This document shows positions 52,519 to 60,267 of a DNA stretch of 64,000 bases, piece after piece. Both the position numbers and the translations under genes were made by a program. Source of the DNA: JAICMB01 sp035295125. GTDB taxonomy: Bacteria > Acidobacteriota > Terriglobia > Bryobacterales > Bryobacteraceae. Under the pieces are notes generated by a model. That model was given only the letters and a program-made list of their open reading frames with translations, was not told the DNA's origin and searched no databases. The stretch covers positions 135,646-199,645 of the forward strand of contig DATGJP010000107.1 in assembly GCA_035295125.1 (NCBI GenBank), written 5' to 3'. Each line of letters starts with the position of its first letter. Positions within the stretch are counted from its first letter, which is position 1.

Positions 52519-52743
52519 GTGGCCCAATCGTACCGAGTAAAGACGCCTTTTGTCGCGGTCTCGCCGCAGGCAGAAGACGGTTTCAGATCGGTTGAACTTG
52601 AGCCTGGCACCGTCATCAGAGTCGAAGCGCGGCACACTGGACTGCGATCCGGCCTTGTTTGTGTCGTTTATCGGCAAATGACCCTTTCGTCATATCTCCG
52701 TGACATCGAGGATAATGCCGAGTTGTTAGACGACGAGATCTAA
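52519..52743 (+). CDS. small beta-barrel-like protein, paralogue 1
   Basis: The 74-residue protein starts at a GTG with AGAGG five bases ahead. Its strands (YRVKTPFVAVSP, VELEPGTVIRVEARH, SGLVCVVYRQMTLSSYLRDI) suggest a small SH3-like or five-strand barrel. It shares layout with the 73-residue protein encoded 60 bases downstream: Y-[RK]-x-K-[ST]-P at the start, PG/EG plus a strand, SG-[LI]-V-x-V, then a helix ending LL. It may be a regulatory partner of the neighbouring signalling proteins. No known family is recognised. Confidence 0.6.
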   Translation: MAQSYRVKTPFVAVSPQAEDGFRSVELEPGTVIRVEARHTGLRSGLVCVVYRQMTLSSYLRDIEDNAELLDDEI

Positions 52744-52802
52744 CTCGCAGCCGGTATTATCCCTAGGTTGCATGCCGTAATTCTGTAAGCTATGCTTCTG
52801 CC

Positions 52803-53024
52803 TTGCTTCGTTATAAGTTAAAGTCACCTATCATGGGTCTGGAGCGCGTGCCGGCTGAAAAGAGGACGCACATCACGCAGATCCCGGAAGGTGCCATCTT
52901 GTCGTTAGACGACCCCGGCCGCGATTCCGGAATCGTCGAAGTGCGGGTTGAGCATCGCACGATCGGCATCTTCCTTCAGGATTTGCGCGATCGCGGCGTA
53001 TTGCTTCGCTGTGAAGGCGCCTGA
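52803..53024 (+). CDS. small beta-barrel-like protein, paralogue 2
   Basis: The 73-residue protein parallels paralogue 1: YKLKSPIMGLE, ITQIPEGAILSLDDP, SGIVEVRVEHRTIGIFLQDLRDR. I chose the TTG at 52803 because it keeps the N-terminal YKLKSP that aligns with YRVKTP of paralogue 1. An ATG at 52833 would remove it. A weak promoter-like pair (TTGCAT ... TATGCT, near 52768-52797) precedes it. Function unknown; it sits between the histidine kinase and the first response regulator. Confidence 0.55.
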   Translation: MLRYKLKSPIMGLERVPAEKRTHITQIPEGAILSLDDPGRDSGIVEVRVEHRTIGIFLQDLRDRGVLLRCEGA

Positions 53025-53087
53025 CCACCCTGCGACTGGCGTGGATTTTGAGGTACGATGTCTGGCGGATCTCATTTCGCTTAAGAG

Positions 53088-53507
53088 ATGACAGAGCCTG
53101 TTCAGGTCTTCGTTGTGGACGATAACTCCTGCGACGTCGAATTGACTTTACAGGGGTTCAAAGAAAGCACCATCGCACCTTCCGTCGTTTTCCGTTTCGC
53201 TTCCGATGGAGAGCAGGCCATTCGCCAGATCCAGGATGGCTATCAGCCTCAGTTCATTCTGCTCGACCTCAATCTGCCCCGTATTGATGGGCCGGCGTTT
53301 CTGGCGTGGCTCCACGCCCGTGACGACCTGAATCCGCGACCCACTGTGGTTGTTTTCTCGGGTTCCAATCACGAGCCCGAAATGTCGCGTATGCTGGACC
53401 TCGGCGCCGCGGGCTTTATGACCAAGCCTCTTGACCTTGATAGTTACTTCGACGCGATTCATAACGTCATCCGCCGTTGGATCGTGCCCCTGGCCGATGG
53501 GGCGTAG
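53088..53507 (+). CDS. single-domain response regulator (Rcp1-like)
   Basis: The 139-residue protein is one receiver domain with no output domain: acidic pair in FVVDDNSCDVELTLQGF (about 8-24), phospho-acceptor Asp in FILLDLNLPRIDGPAFL (about 58-62), Thr/Ser in VVFSGSN and Lys in FMTKPLDLDSYF. The DNxxDVEL start is typical of Rcp1-type regulators that serve phytochrome-like kinases. It follows the second small protein by 63 bases and lies about 190 bases before a second, similar regulator. Confidence 0.88.
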   Translation: MTEPVQVFVVDDNSCDVELTLQGFKESTIAPSVVFRFASDGEQAIRQIQDGYQPQFILLDLNLPRIDGPAFLAWLHARDDLNPRPTVVVFSGSNHEPEMSRMLDLGAAGFMTKPLDLDSYFDAIHNVIRRWIVPLADGA

Positions 53508-53692
53508 CTGCGAGAGTCCCCTAACTCACGCTGTATGCAGAATTACGTTTGGACAGGCCGGTGCGGAGTATCCGAGCATGCCCGGTAACCTCAAGCCATA
53601 TCACGAAGGGGTTGTTCAGGTTAGCCGCAATAACAGCCGAATCACCGAGTAACAAAATTGTCTCGTCCATAGTCATACCGGTAGGAAAGATT

Positions 53693-54100
53693 ATGTTGCA
53701 CATCCTACTCGTCGAGGATAACCCTGCTGACGTGCTGCTTGTGCGTGAGGGCATACGGTCTTCGTCCGTCAATGCGGATGTTGTGATTGCCTACGATGGC
53801 GAGCAAGCCCTGTACTTCTTAACAGAGTTCAAGTTCAAGCCCGACTTTGTAATCCTCGACCTCAACCTGCCCAAGTTCAACGGTTTTGAGATTCTCGAAC
53901 GTTATCGGGTCCAGGACGGCCCGCCCGTCGTGGTTTTGAGCGGTTCCGATAATCCCTGGGATCGCCAGCGGGCGATGGAACTGGGAGCTCGCGAGTACGT
54001 GGTGAAGCCGATTCATCTGAATGATTTCATCGAAACCGTGCGAGGTCTGTTAGAGCGCTGGCAAAACAACCGATTGGGCATGGCCGCCGACGCCGGTTGA
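53693..54100 (+). CDS. single-domain response regulator (Rcp1-like), second copy
   Basis: The 135-residue receiver has the acidic pair in LLVEDNPADVLLVREGI, phospho-acceptor Asp in FVILDLNLPKFNGFEIL, Ser in VVLSGSD and Lys in YVVKPIHLNDF. I chose the ATG at 53693, with GGAAAGA ahead; the open frame upstream encodes no receiver sequence. It lacks an output domain, so it may act by protein contacts or as a phosphate sink or shuttle for the upstream kinase. The 185-base spacer before it holds no other gene that I can support. Confidence 0.87.
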   Translation: MLHILLVEDNPADVLLVREGIRSSSVNADVVIAYDGEQALYFLTEFKFKPDFVILDLNLPKFNGFEILERYRVQDGPPVVVLSGSDNPWDRQRAMELGAREYVVKPIHLNDFIETVRGLLERWQNNRLGMAADAG

Positions 54101-54142
54101 CTTGCGCGCTAGTCGCTTTGCTTGATAGTTGAGTTCTTCGCC

Positions 54143-54283
54143 TTAATTCGCCGTAAGGTAACTGCGGATATCAGCAATACCAGCGTGACTGCCGCGTAGT
54201 GCCGACACAACCAGCCACACCACCGGCAGAATACATCCCATGTACAGGATGAGGAACATAGCGCTGGTTATCGGGAAAGACAT
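54143..54283 (-). CDS. possible small single-span membrane protein
   Basis: A 46-residue frame starts at an ATG (54283) and encodes one hydrophobic helix (SAMFLILYMGCILPVVWLVV) with a polar tail (LRGSHAGIADIRSYLTAN). A GAGAG motif lies about seven bases ahead. The rest of the roughly 270-base space between the second response regulator and the next gene shows nothing else. Length and single evidence line make this a weak call. Confidence 0.3.
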   Translation of the reverse strand: MSFPITSAMFLILYMGCILPVVWLVVSALRGSHAGIADIRSYLTAN

Positions 54284-54370
54284 GACGGCTCTCGTGTATC
54301 TAAACCCGCCGGGGCAGTCCGTATCGAAACAATTTCCTCCTGCCCGCCCTCTCAAAAGTGGAGACCGATT

Positions 54371-54616
54371 ATGAAGCGATTGTTAAACCTGACCGCCGTG
54401 GGCCTGCTCGCGTTTTGTCTGTATGCCCAGGACACACCAAAACAAGAGACAAAAGCTGCCGGACAAGACGCGAAGAATGCCGCAAGGAATGCAGGCAAGG
54501 CTTCAAAACATGCGGGCAAAGCTGTCACGACAAGCGCTAAGAAAGGCGTGCACAAGGCGGCGGTAAAGACTGAAAACGGCGCTGACAAGGTGAGACAGAA
54601 GACGAAGCAGCAGTAA
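54371..54616 (+). CDS. small secreted Lys/Ala-rich protein
   Basis: The 81-residue protein has a signal peptide (about 1-20, ending LYAQ) and a mature part of 61 residues rich in Lys, Ala and Thr (KQETKAAGQDAKNAARNAGK, KAVTTSAKKGVHKA). The strongly basic mature region resembles histone-H1-like tails, but export argues against a DNA-binding role. It may bind acidic surface polymers or copper-free metal sites; that is speculation. GGAG precedes the ATG. It is followed by a repeat element and then an ADOP permease gene. Confidence 0.65.
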   Translation: MKRLLNLTAVGLLAFCLYAQDTPKQETKAAGQDAKNAARNAGKASKHAGKAVTTSAKKGVHKAAVKTENGADKVRQKTKQQ

Positions 54617-54680
54617 CTGGTGGATGGGGGAACCGCTGGCTGTTCGCGAGTTGGAATTTCATTTTCGATGATTTGAGACT

Positions 54681-54736
54681 GTGGAAGGGTGAAGCAGGCG
54701 GTTCGCCTACCTATTCCCGGCTGAACACAATGAATG
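54681..54736. repeat. GTGGAAGGGTG-type repeat copy
   Basis: GTGGAAGGGTGAAGCAGG is followed by CGGTTCGCCTACC with an AGGCG-GTT-CGCCT hairpin, then GGCTGAACACAATGAATG. The last part matches (15 of 17) the minus-strand sequence GCTGAACACAAAGGATG inside the element at 48481-48700, so the elements share more than their ends. It fills most of the space before the third ADOP gene. Confidence 0.65.
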
Positions 54737-54790
54737 CACGTTGATCGCGAGGACGCAACCAAACCGCTCGTCCCCCCGTCTTTCTGAGGA

Positions 54791-57253
54791 ATGCGCCCGC
54801 TGCACGCTCAACTGGAAAGCTTCCTGCGCGACGGAATCTACGCGCTAAGAACCCTGCGAAAGAACCCCGCGTTCACGATCACCGCAATGCTGACTTTGGC
54901 CCTCGGGATCGGCGGCAATACGGCGATGTTTACCCTGATCCGGGCTGTGCTGCTCAAGCCGCTGGCGTTCCACGACCCCGACCGCCTGGTGCGCGTGTCC
55001 ATCGACAACGAACGCATCCAGGCGAAGGACGTCGGCTTTAACGAGATCCGCTTCGAGAACCTGAGAGCGGCTGCCAAATCCTTCAGCGATCTCGGTGCGA
55101 TCTTCATCGCTCACGAAGACATGACGCTCTCGGTCCAGGGAGACCCGGAGTCCGTCAAGGTCGCCCGGGTTTCCCATAATTTCCTCAGCCTCCTCGGTGT
55201 TGAACCGCTCCTTGGCCGTGGCTTTCTTCCGGAAGAGGACACGCCCGGAGGACGTTGCGCGCTGCTGGTCAGCGCCGAACTATGGCGCCGCCGTTTCCAT
55301 GCTGACCCTGCGATCGCGGGCCGTACCGTAGCACTGAACGCCACGCCTTGCGCCACCGTTGGCGTGCTGCCGGATGGGTTTGCGTTTCCCGCGTCCGGTA
55401 TTGATGCCTGGATCACTCGTCCATCGGAGTATTCCGGTACCTCTCCGCAGGAATGGCGAACCGCCGGTTATCTTGTGGGTCTCGGCCGCCTCGCACCTAG
55501 TGTCAGCTTTGACCAGGCGCGCGCCGAAATGGGCGTTCTCAGCCGCCAATACGCGCTGGAGCACCCGGCTGAAGCACGATTGCAGTTACGCATCGCGCGC
55601 GTGGCCGACCAACTCGTTGCCAATGCCCGCCCAATGCTTTGGTTGCTCTTCGGCGCGGTCGGATTTGTGCTGCTGATCGCCTGCGCTAATATCGCCAGTC
55701 TTCTTTTGGCGAGGGCGGCGTCGCGCTCGCGGGAATTCGCGGTTCGCGCGGCGCTCGGCGCATCGCGCAGACGCATCGTCGGGCAGTTGCTGACGGAAAG
55801 CATCGTTCTTGCCGCGGCCAGTGGCGCTCTCGGCATCGCCTTCGCACGTTGGGCCCTGATCGCTCTTCTACACACCGACACTCTGGCCCTGCCGCGGGCG
55901 AACGAGGTTCATCTCGACGCGCTCGTGCTCGCATTCTCTGTCCTTCTATCCATCGCCGCCGGAGTCCTGTTTGGATTGGCGCCGTCCCTCGACGCCTCGC
56001 GGCCCGATCTTGCGGACGCGCTTCGAGCCAGCGGGGAAACCAGCCGGCCGCCAAGGCGATCCCGCGCGCTTCCGATCTCTACGCGCGGCGCGCTGGTGGT
56101 CGCACAGGTTGCCCTTTCTGTCATTCTGCTCACCGGTGCGGCCCTGCTGCTCGAAAGCTTTGCGCGTTTGAGCGCCGTTGATCCTGGTTTTCGCCCCGCG
56201 AATCTGTTGACCATGCAAATCCCGCTGCCGATCGCAAGATACGACTGGCGCAAACAGAAGGCGTTTTTCGAACAGCTCATTGATCGCCTTGAAACGCTAC
56301 CCGGAGTTCGCGGCGTCAGCGTTAGCCGCACCTTGCCGATGAATGCCCGCGTGGCAACTCCCGTATCGGTCGCCGAGCAGCAGCCGCTGGAACTGAAGAG
56401 CCGTCCCATGGCGCAGATGCAGACTATAACGCCCGGCTACTTCAAGACCCTCGGCATTCCCCTTCGCCGCGGCCGCGCATTCGAGCAGCGTGACCAGCCC
56501 GGCTCCGGCACTAATCCCCTGATCATCAACGAGAAGTTCGCTCGTCTCTTCTGGCCGTCCTATCCGCGTGGCCTGGATCCGGTTGGGCAGCACATTCTGC
56601 TCGGGAATCAGCAGCGTGGCGGCTGGGAGATCGTGGGCATCGTCGGCGACGTCCACGAACGCGGTCTCGATGCGAACGCCATGCCTGAGATGTACCTGCC
56701 GATGGCGCTCAATCCAGTCGCGACCGCAGGCCTGGTGGTGAGCACCCAAGGCGACCCGCACCAGTTGGCAAATGCGGTGCGTACCCAGGTGCGGGCATTG
56801 GACCCTGACCAGGCGGTATCCAACGTCAAGACCATGGAGGAGATGATCGGCGAGTCGATCGGCCAGCGCCGGCTCACCCTGATTCTGCTCGGCGCGTTCG
56901 CAAGTGTCGCGTTGCTTCTAGCCGTGGTCGGCGTTTACGGCGTCATCGCGTATTCGGTGGTGCAGCGCATGCGCGAGATCGCGATCCGGCGGGCTCTTGG
57001 CGCGCGTAGCGGCGACATCACCCGGCTGGTGGTCGGCGAAGGCCTAAGTGTAGTTCTGATCGGCATGGTCCTTGGTGTGGCGGGAGCGGCGGCGCTGACG
57101 GGAACCATGCGCAGTCTGCTCTTTCAAGTCAGTCCCCTCGATCCCTGGGTCTTCCTGAGCATCGCTCTGATCTTCGCCGCCGTGGGACTCGCCGCCAGCC
57201 TCATTCCAGCTTCTCGCGCGAACCGGGTCGACCCCATGACCGCGTTGCGTTAA
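54791..57253 (+). CDS. ADOP-family orphan ABC permease (MacB/FtsX-like)
   Basis: The 820-residue protein is the third ADOP permease of the window: N-terminal YALRTLRKNPAFTITAMLTL with LALGIGGNTAMFTL, MacB periplasmic core (about 55-235), FtsX block (about 275-400, SREFAVRAALGASRRRI), second core and terminal FtsX block (about 695-820, MREIAIRRALGARSGDI, ending RANRVDPMTALR). No ATPase gene is adjacent. It ends 18 bases before a repeat element. Substrate unknown; such permeases are numerous in Solibacter-type genomes. Confidence 0.92.
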   Translation: MRPLHAQLESFLRDGIYALRTLRKNPAFTITAMLTLALGIGGNTAMFTLIRAVLLKPLAFHDPDRLVRVSIDNERIQAKDVGFNEIRFENLRAAAKSFSDLGAIFIAHEDMTLSVQGDPESVKVARVSHNFLSLLGVEPLLGRGFLPEEDTPGGRCALLVSAELWRRRFHADPAIAGRTVALNATPCATVGVLPDGFAFPASGIDAWITRPSEYSGTSPQEWRTAGYLVGLGRLAPSVSFDQARAEMGVLSRQYALEHPAEARLQLRIARVADQLVANARPMLWLLFGAVGFVLLIACANIASLLLARAASRSREFAVRAALGASRRRIVGQLLTESIVLAAASGALGIAFARWALIALLHTDTLALPRANEVHLDALVLAFSVLLSIAAGVLFGLAPSLDASRPDLADALRASGETSRPPRRSRALPISTRGALVVAQVALSVILLTGAALLLESFARLSAVDPGFRPANLLTMQIPLPIARYDWRKQKAFFEQLIDRLETLPGVRGVSVSRTLPMNARVATPVSVAEQQPLELKSRPMAQMQTITPGYFKTLGIPLRRGRAFEQRDQPGSGTNPLIINEKFARLFWPSYPRGLDPVGQHILLGNQQRGGWEIVGIVGDVHERGLDANAMPEMYLPMALNPVATAGLVVSTQGDPHQLANAVRTQVRALDPDQAVSNVKTMEEMIGESIGQRRLTLILLGAFASVALLLAVVGVYGVIAYSVVQRMREIAIRRALGARSGDITRLVVGEGLSVVLIGMVLGVAGAAALTGTMRSLLFQVSPLDPWVFLSIALIFAAVGLAASLIPASRANRVDPMTALR

Positions 57254-57270
57254 CGCTCCTTCGGAATGCC

Positions 57271-57381
57271 GTGGAGGGGTGAAACAAGCGGACCGCTTGT
57301 CCGCGAAAGCGTATGTAGCGCAGCCCTTCAGGCTGCGTTACGGTTTTCATCCAGGGCGACCGATCTGATGCCCTTCCACAG
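57271..57381. repeat. palindromic element bounded by inverted CTGTGGAAGGG-type ends
   Basis: GTGGAGGGGTG at 57271-57281 and TGCCCTTCCACAG at 57369-57381 are inverted ends. Inside are ACAAGCGG-A-CCGCTTGT (57284-57300, perfect) and GTAGCGCAGCC-CTTCA-GGCTGCGTTAC (57315-57341, one mismatch). It fills the space between the ADOP gene and the end of leuA and could also end transcription from both sides. Confidence 0.75.
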
Positions 57382-57393
57382 TTTTCGACCCTG

Positions 57394-58959
57394 TTAATGT
57401 CCCGCGGCCAGGCTAATAGCACCTGCTACCCGGCTCAGTCTGTTCCAGGCATCAAGGTACGCCCGTGCGCTCGCCTCGATGATGTCCGTTGATGCGCCTC
57501 GCCCGATCGCAACGGCATCGTTTTCCTGAAGCTGAACCGTAGCTTCGCCGATCGCTTCCGCGCCGCTGGTCACAGATCGGATCTCGTAGCGCAGGAGTTT
57601 CGGGGCGCTGGCGGTGGCCTGGGAAATGGCATGATACACGGCGTCCACAGGTCCGTCCCCAATCGATGCGGCTTCCCTGGTCTGCCCGTTGAGCCGCAGC
57701 CGCACCGTGGCGGTCGGGATGGCAGACGTGCCGCTCGAGACATGAAGGTATTCAAGCTGGCAGAGGTCCTCGAGTGCATGCAGTTCGTCATGGACGATGG
57801 CCACTAGGTCCTCATCAAACACTTCCTGTTTCTTGTCGGCCACGATCAGGAAACGCTGGTACGTCTGGTTCAACTCATCCGCCGTTAGCGTGTAACCGAG
57901 TCTCTCGAGTCGGTCGCGCAGGCCCGCCCGGCCGGTCCTTGCCGTTAGCACAACGCGGCTCTCTCCGAGTCCGACATCTTCCGGCATCATGATCTCGTAG
58001 GTTTGACGGTCCTTGAGAAAGCCGTCGACGTGGATGCCTGAGCTGTGCGCGAAAGCGTTGGAGCCGACCACGGCCTTGTTCGGCGGCACCACGATTCCGA
58101 GCAGGTCGGCCACCATGCGGCTGGTGCGATGGAATTCGCGCGTGTCGATGCCGGTGCGCAGCCCAAAATAATCGGAGCGGGTGTGTAGGGCCATGACGAC
58201 CTCTTCCAGGGAGGCATTGCCGGCCCGCTCTCCGATACCGTTGATGGTGCCCTCAACCTGGCGGGCGCCGTTCTGGAGGCCGGCAAGTGACGTCGAAACG
58301 GCCATCCCGAGATCGTCGTGCGTATGCACGCTGATGGTGACCCGGTCGATGTTCCGGACCCGCTCGCGGATGGTGCGAATCAACCCGCCGTATTGTTCGG
58401 GTACCGTGTATCCGGTGGTGTCGGGAATGTTCAGAACGGTTGCGCCCGCCTCGATTGCGACATTCAGCATCTCGATCAGGAATTCGATGTCGGCGCGTCC
58501 GGAGTCTTCGGCGAAGAACTGCACGTCATCGACATAGCTCTTTGCCAGGCGGACTGACTCTTCTGCCATGCGAAGAATACTCACCCGCTTTTCGGCGAGC
58601 GTGCGACCGTATCGCTCGTCGCGGAACTTGCCCATCACGTGGATGTCGGAGGAGCCGATTCCGGTGTGAATGCGGGGGTGTTTGGCGCCCGCGAGAGCGC
58701 GTCCGCAGGCATGAATATCATCGGGAACGGCGCGCGACAGGGCGCAGATGGTCGGTCCTTCGATTTCCTGAGCGATCTGGCGGACGGCTTCAAAGTCCTC
58801 GGGCGAGGAGTTGGGGTAACCGGCCTCGATGACATCGACGTTCAGCCGGACCAGTTGCCGCGCGATGGCCAGCTTCTCGCGGCTTCCGAGGCGCGTGCCG
58901 GCGGCCTGCTCTCCGTCTCGCAGCGTGGTGTCGAAGATTACAACTCTGTTGGACAACAT
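57394..58959 (-). CDS. leuA: 2-isopropylmalate synthase
   Basis: The 521-residue enzyme makes 2-isopropylmalate from acetyl-CoA and 2-oxoisovalerate, the first committed step of leucine synthesis. The catalytic HMGL-like domain has FDTTLRDGEQAAG (about 8-20) and metal-site HTHDDLGMAVS, GTINGIGERAGNASLEEVVM and the linker motif HSSGIHVDGFLKD. The C-terminal LeuA dimer/regulatory domain (about 390-510) is complete, so leucine feedback inhibition is likely. I chose the ATG at 58959, which has AGGAG eight bases ahead; an open frame 24 codons longer runs through the attenuator and is rejected. It is preceded by a leucine-rich leader peptide and terminator. Confidence 0.94.
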   Translation of the reverse strand: MLSNRVVIFDTTLRDGEQAAGTRLGSREKLAIARQLVRLNVDVIEAGYPNSSPEDFEAVRQIAQEIEGPTICALSRAVPDDIHACGRALAGAKHPRIHTGIGSSDIHVMGKFRDERYGRTLAEKRVSILRMAEESVRLAKSYVDDVQFFAEDSGRADIEFLIEMLNVAIEAGATVLNIPDTTGYTVPEQYGGLIRTIRERVRNIDRVTISVHTHDDLGMAVSTSLAGLQNGARQVEGTINGIGERAGNASLEEVVMALHTRSDYFGLRTGIDTREFHRTSRMVADLLGIVVPPNKAVVGSNAFAHSSGIHVDGFLKDRQTYEIMMPEDVGLGESRVVLTARTGRAGLRDRLERLGYTLTADELNQTYQRFLIVADKKQEVFDEDLVAIVHDELHALEDLCQLEYLHVSSGTSAIPTATVRLRLNGQTREAASIGDGPVDAVYHAISQATASAPKLLRYEIRSVTSGAEAIGEATVQLQENDAVAIGRGASTDIIEASARAYLDAWNRLSRVAGAISLAAGH

Positions 58960-58983
58960 TCGATAGCTCCTAAGTTGGGTCAC

Positions 58984-59025
58984 AAAAAGCAAAAAGGCCA
59001 CCGTGCGGTTACCCCGCCGGTGGCC
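58984..59025 (-). terminator. attenuator terminator of leuA
   Basis: On the minus strand GGCCACCG (59025-59018) pairs with CGGTGGCC (59003-58996), and the inner GCGG pairs with CCGC. The stem is followed by TTTTTGCTTTTT. It lies 25 bases before the leuA start codon and after the leader peptide. GGCGGGG in the stem (59018-59012) can instead pair with CCCCGCC at the end of the leader-peptide frame (59060-59054), giving an antiterminator. Confidence 0.82.
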
Positions 59026-59045
59026 TCTCAAAAATCGGTTTGAGA
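59026..59045 (-). other. small hairpin between the leu leader stop and the terminator
   Basis: TCTCAAA (59045-59039 read on the minus strand) pairs perfectly with TTTGAGA (59032-59026) around a six-base loop. It sits directly before the terminator stem and may be part of the attenuator switching set. Confidence 0.5.
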
Positions 59046-59050
59046 TAGCC

Positions 59051-59149
59051 TCAGGCGGGGCCGGTAAGAAGGCCCAGCGTAAGAAGGCTAATGCTCAGGA
59101 TGGAAAGCGCCGGCGCGTTTGCGGACACGAGGCTGCGGCGCGAGGACAT
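59051..59149 (-). CDS. leucine-rich leader peptide of the leuA attenuator
   Basis: This 32-codon frame (ATG at 59149, TGA at 59053-59051) encodes a peptide ending SLLTLGLLTGPA. Eight of its 32 residues are leucine, including two Leu-Leu pairs. It lies upstream of a strong terminator that precedes leuA, which is the layout of the LeuL/IlvL-type transcription attenuators. When charged leucyl-tRNA is scarce, a ribosome stalled on the Leu codons would favour the antiterminator and let leuA be transcribed. A weak GGAA motif precedes the ATG. No annotated family is needed for the call; it rests on Leu content and position. Confidence 0.75.
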   Translation of the reverse strand: MSSRRSLVSANAPALSILSISLLTLGLLTGPA

Positions 59150-59199
59150 CGTTCCGAGTATGTTACAGCATGAGGCGGCTCAAATACAAGAGCCGTGAG

Positions 59200-60267
59200 C
59201 TAATTTGTTGACTGCAATGCCAGGACGGCGTATGCGGTTGCGGCGTCGCTCATGAATTTGCCGACGTCGGAAGCGAGATCGCGCTCTTTGTTCAGCGAGT
59301 AGGCGAACCAGCGGCCTTCCGTTTTGTCCTGGTTCGTCCGAAGCCAGGCGATGGCTTTCTTCAGTTGTGGGTGGTCGGCGGAAATCCCCGCTTGTCGTAG
59401 CGCCATGACGACGACGCCGGTGGCATAGCCGTCGCTTCGGGCATCGAGCGGAGTTTTGTCGTGACGTTTCCAGTCGCCGACGAAGGAGGACAGGCTGAAC
59501 CCTCCATCCGGCTGCTGCTTGCCGAGCGCTTCCTCGACGATTGCTTTTTGTTCGGCTGCATTGAGGATTCCCGGCAGCTTGGCGGCAGCGGACAGCAGCA
59601 TCACCTGGTCGAGCAGGATTTGCGATTTGCAACCGCGCGCAAGATAGTCGCGCAGCATGGCCAGGTTGTCAGGCTTTACGGAATAGGAGGCCGGCGCCCC
59701 AGCGGCGGCGATCGCCGCAAGCACCGCGCCGAGGTACTGCGAATCGCCTTCCCAGGGAGCGTTGTGGAACTGCAGCCATGGCCACGCTCCGCGGTCTTCG
59801 CCGGTTTTCACCTGCAACGCCCACATGTTGTCAAGCGCCTGTTCCGCCGCGGGCGCATTGTATCTGGTCAGAATCACAGCGTTGAGAATAGACTCCGTGC
59901 CGCGCGATTCGGTGGTTTTGGGCGCTCCGCGTTTCTCGTCGGGATAGAACGGCTCGACCTCATTCCACATGCGGACGCGCTTCGTCACGTTTTCCAGAAG
60001 CTTGCGCTCGCCTGCCGACGGGCCCTTCTCTCCGAGCGCGGAACGCAGCGCCGCTCGTCCCATGGCGTAGGGCAGCGCGGTGTGACAGGAAACACAAAAG
60101 GTGTCGTGGTCGCGGGCCGCGGTCGGCCAGCCGATCCACCAGGTCATGCGGCCATCGAGGTAGTTGGCTGCTGCCTGCGGACTCCAGGAACCGGCGCTGG
60201 ACGCATCGCCCGCGAAGAGACCCCCGGCGAGACACGTGGCGAGAAGAACAAACCTGATGGTGGTCAT
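59200..60267 (-). CDS. secreted heme-motif protein with prenyltransferase/squalene-cyclase-type helical repeats
   Basis: The 355-residue protein has a signal peptide (about 1-20), one CVSCH heme c motif (58-62) with HTALPYAMGR following, and a helical-repeat domain (about 95-350) with the alpha/alpha-toroid phrases QQPDGGFSLSSF and SDGYATGVVVMALRQAG found in squalene cyclase and prenyltransferase-beta folds. Catalytic DxDD of squalene cyclases is absent, so cyclase activity is unlikely. It overlaps the SDR gene upstream by one base, so it is the third gene of an aminotransferase-SDR operon. What it does there is unknown. Confidence 0.75.
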   Translation of the reverse strand: MTTIRFVLLATCLAGGLFAGDASSAGSWSPQAAANYLDGRMTWWIGWPTAARDHDTFCVSCHTALPYAMGRAALRSALGEKGPSAGERKLLENVTKRVRMWNEVEPFYPDEKRGAPKTTESRGTESILNAVILTRYNAPAAEQALDNMWALQVKTGEDRGAWPWLQFHNAPWEGDSQYLGAVLAAIAAAGAPASYSVKPDNLAMLRDYLARGCKSQILLDQVMLLSAAAKLPGILNAAEQKAIVEEALGKQQPDGGFSLSSFVGDWKRHDKTPLDARSDGYATGVVVMALRQAGISADHPQLKKAIAWLRTNQDKTEGRWFAYSLNKERDLASDVGKFMSDAATAYAVLALQSTN

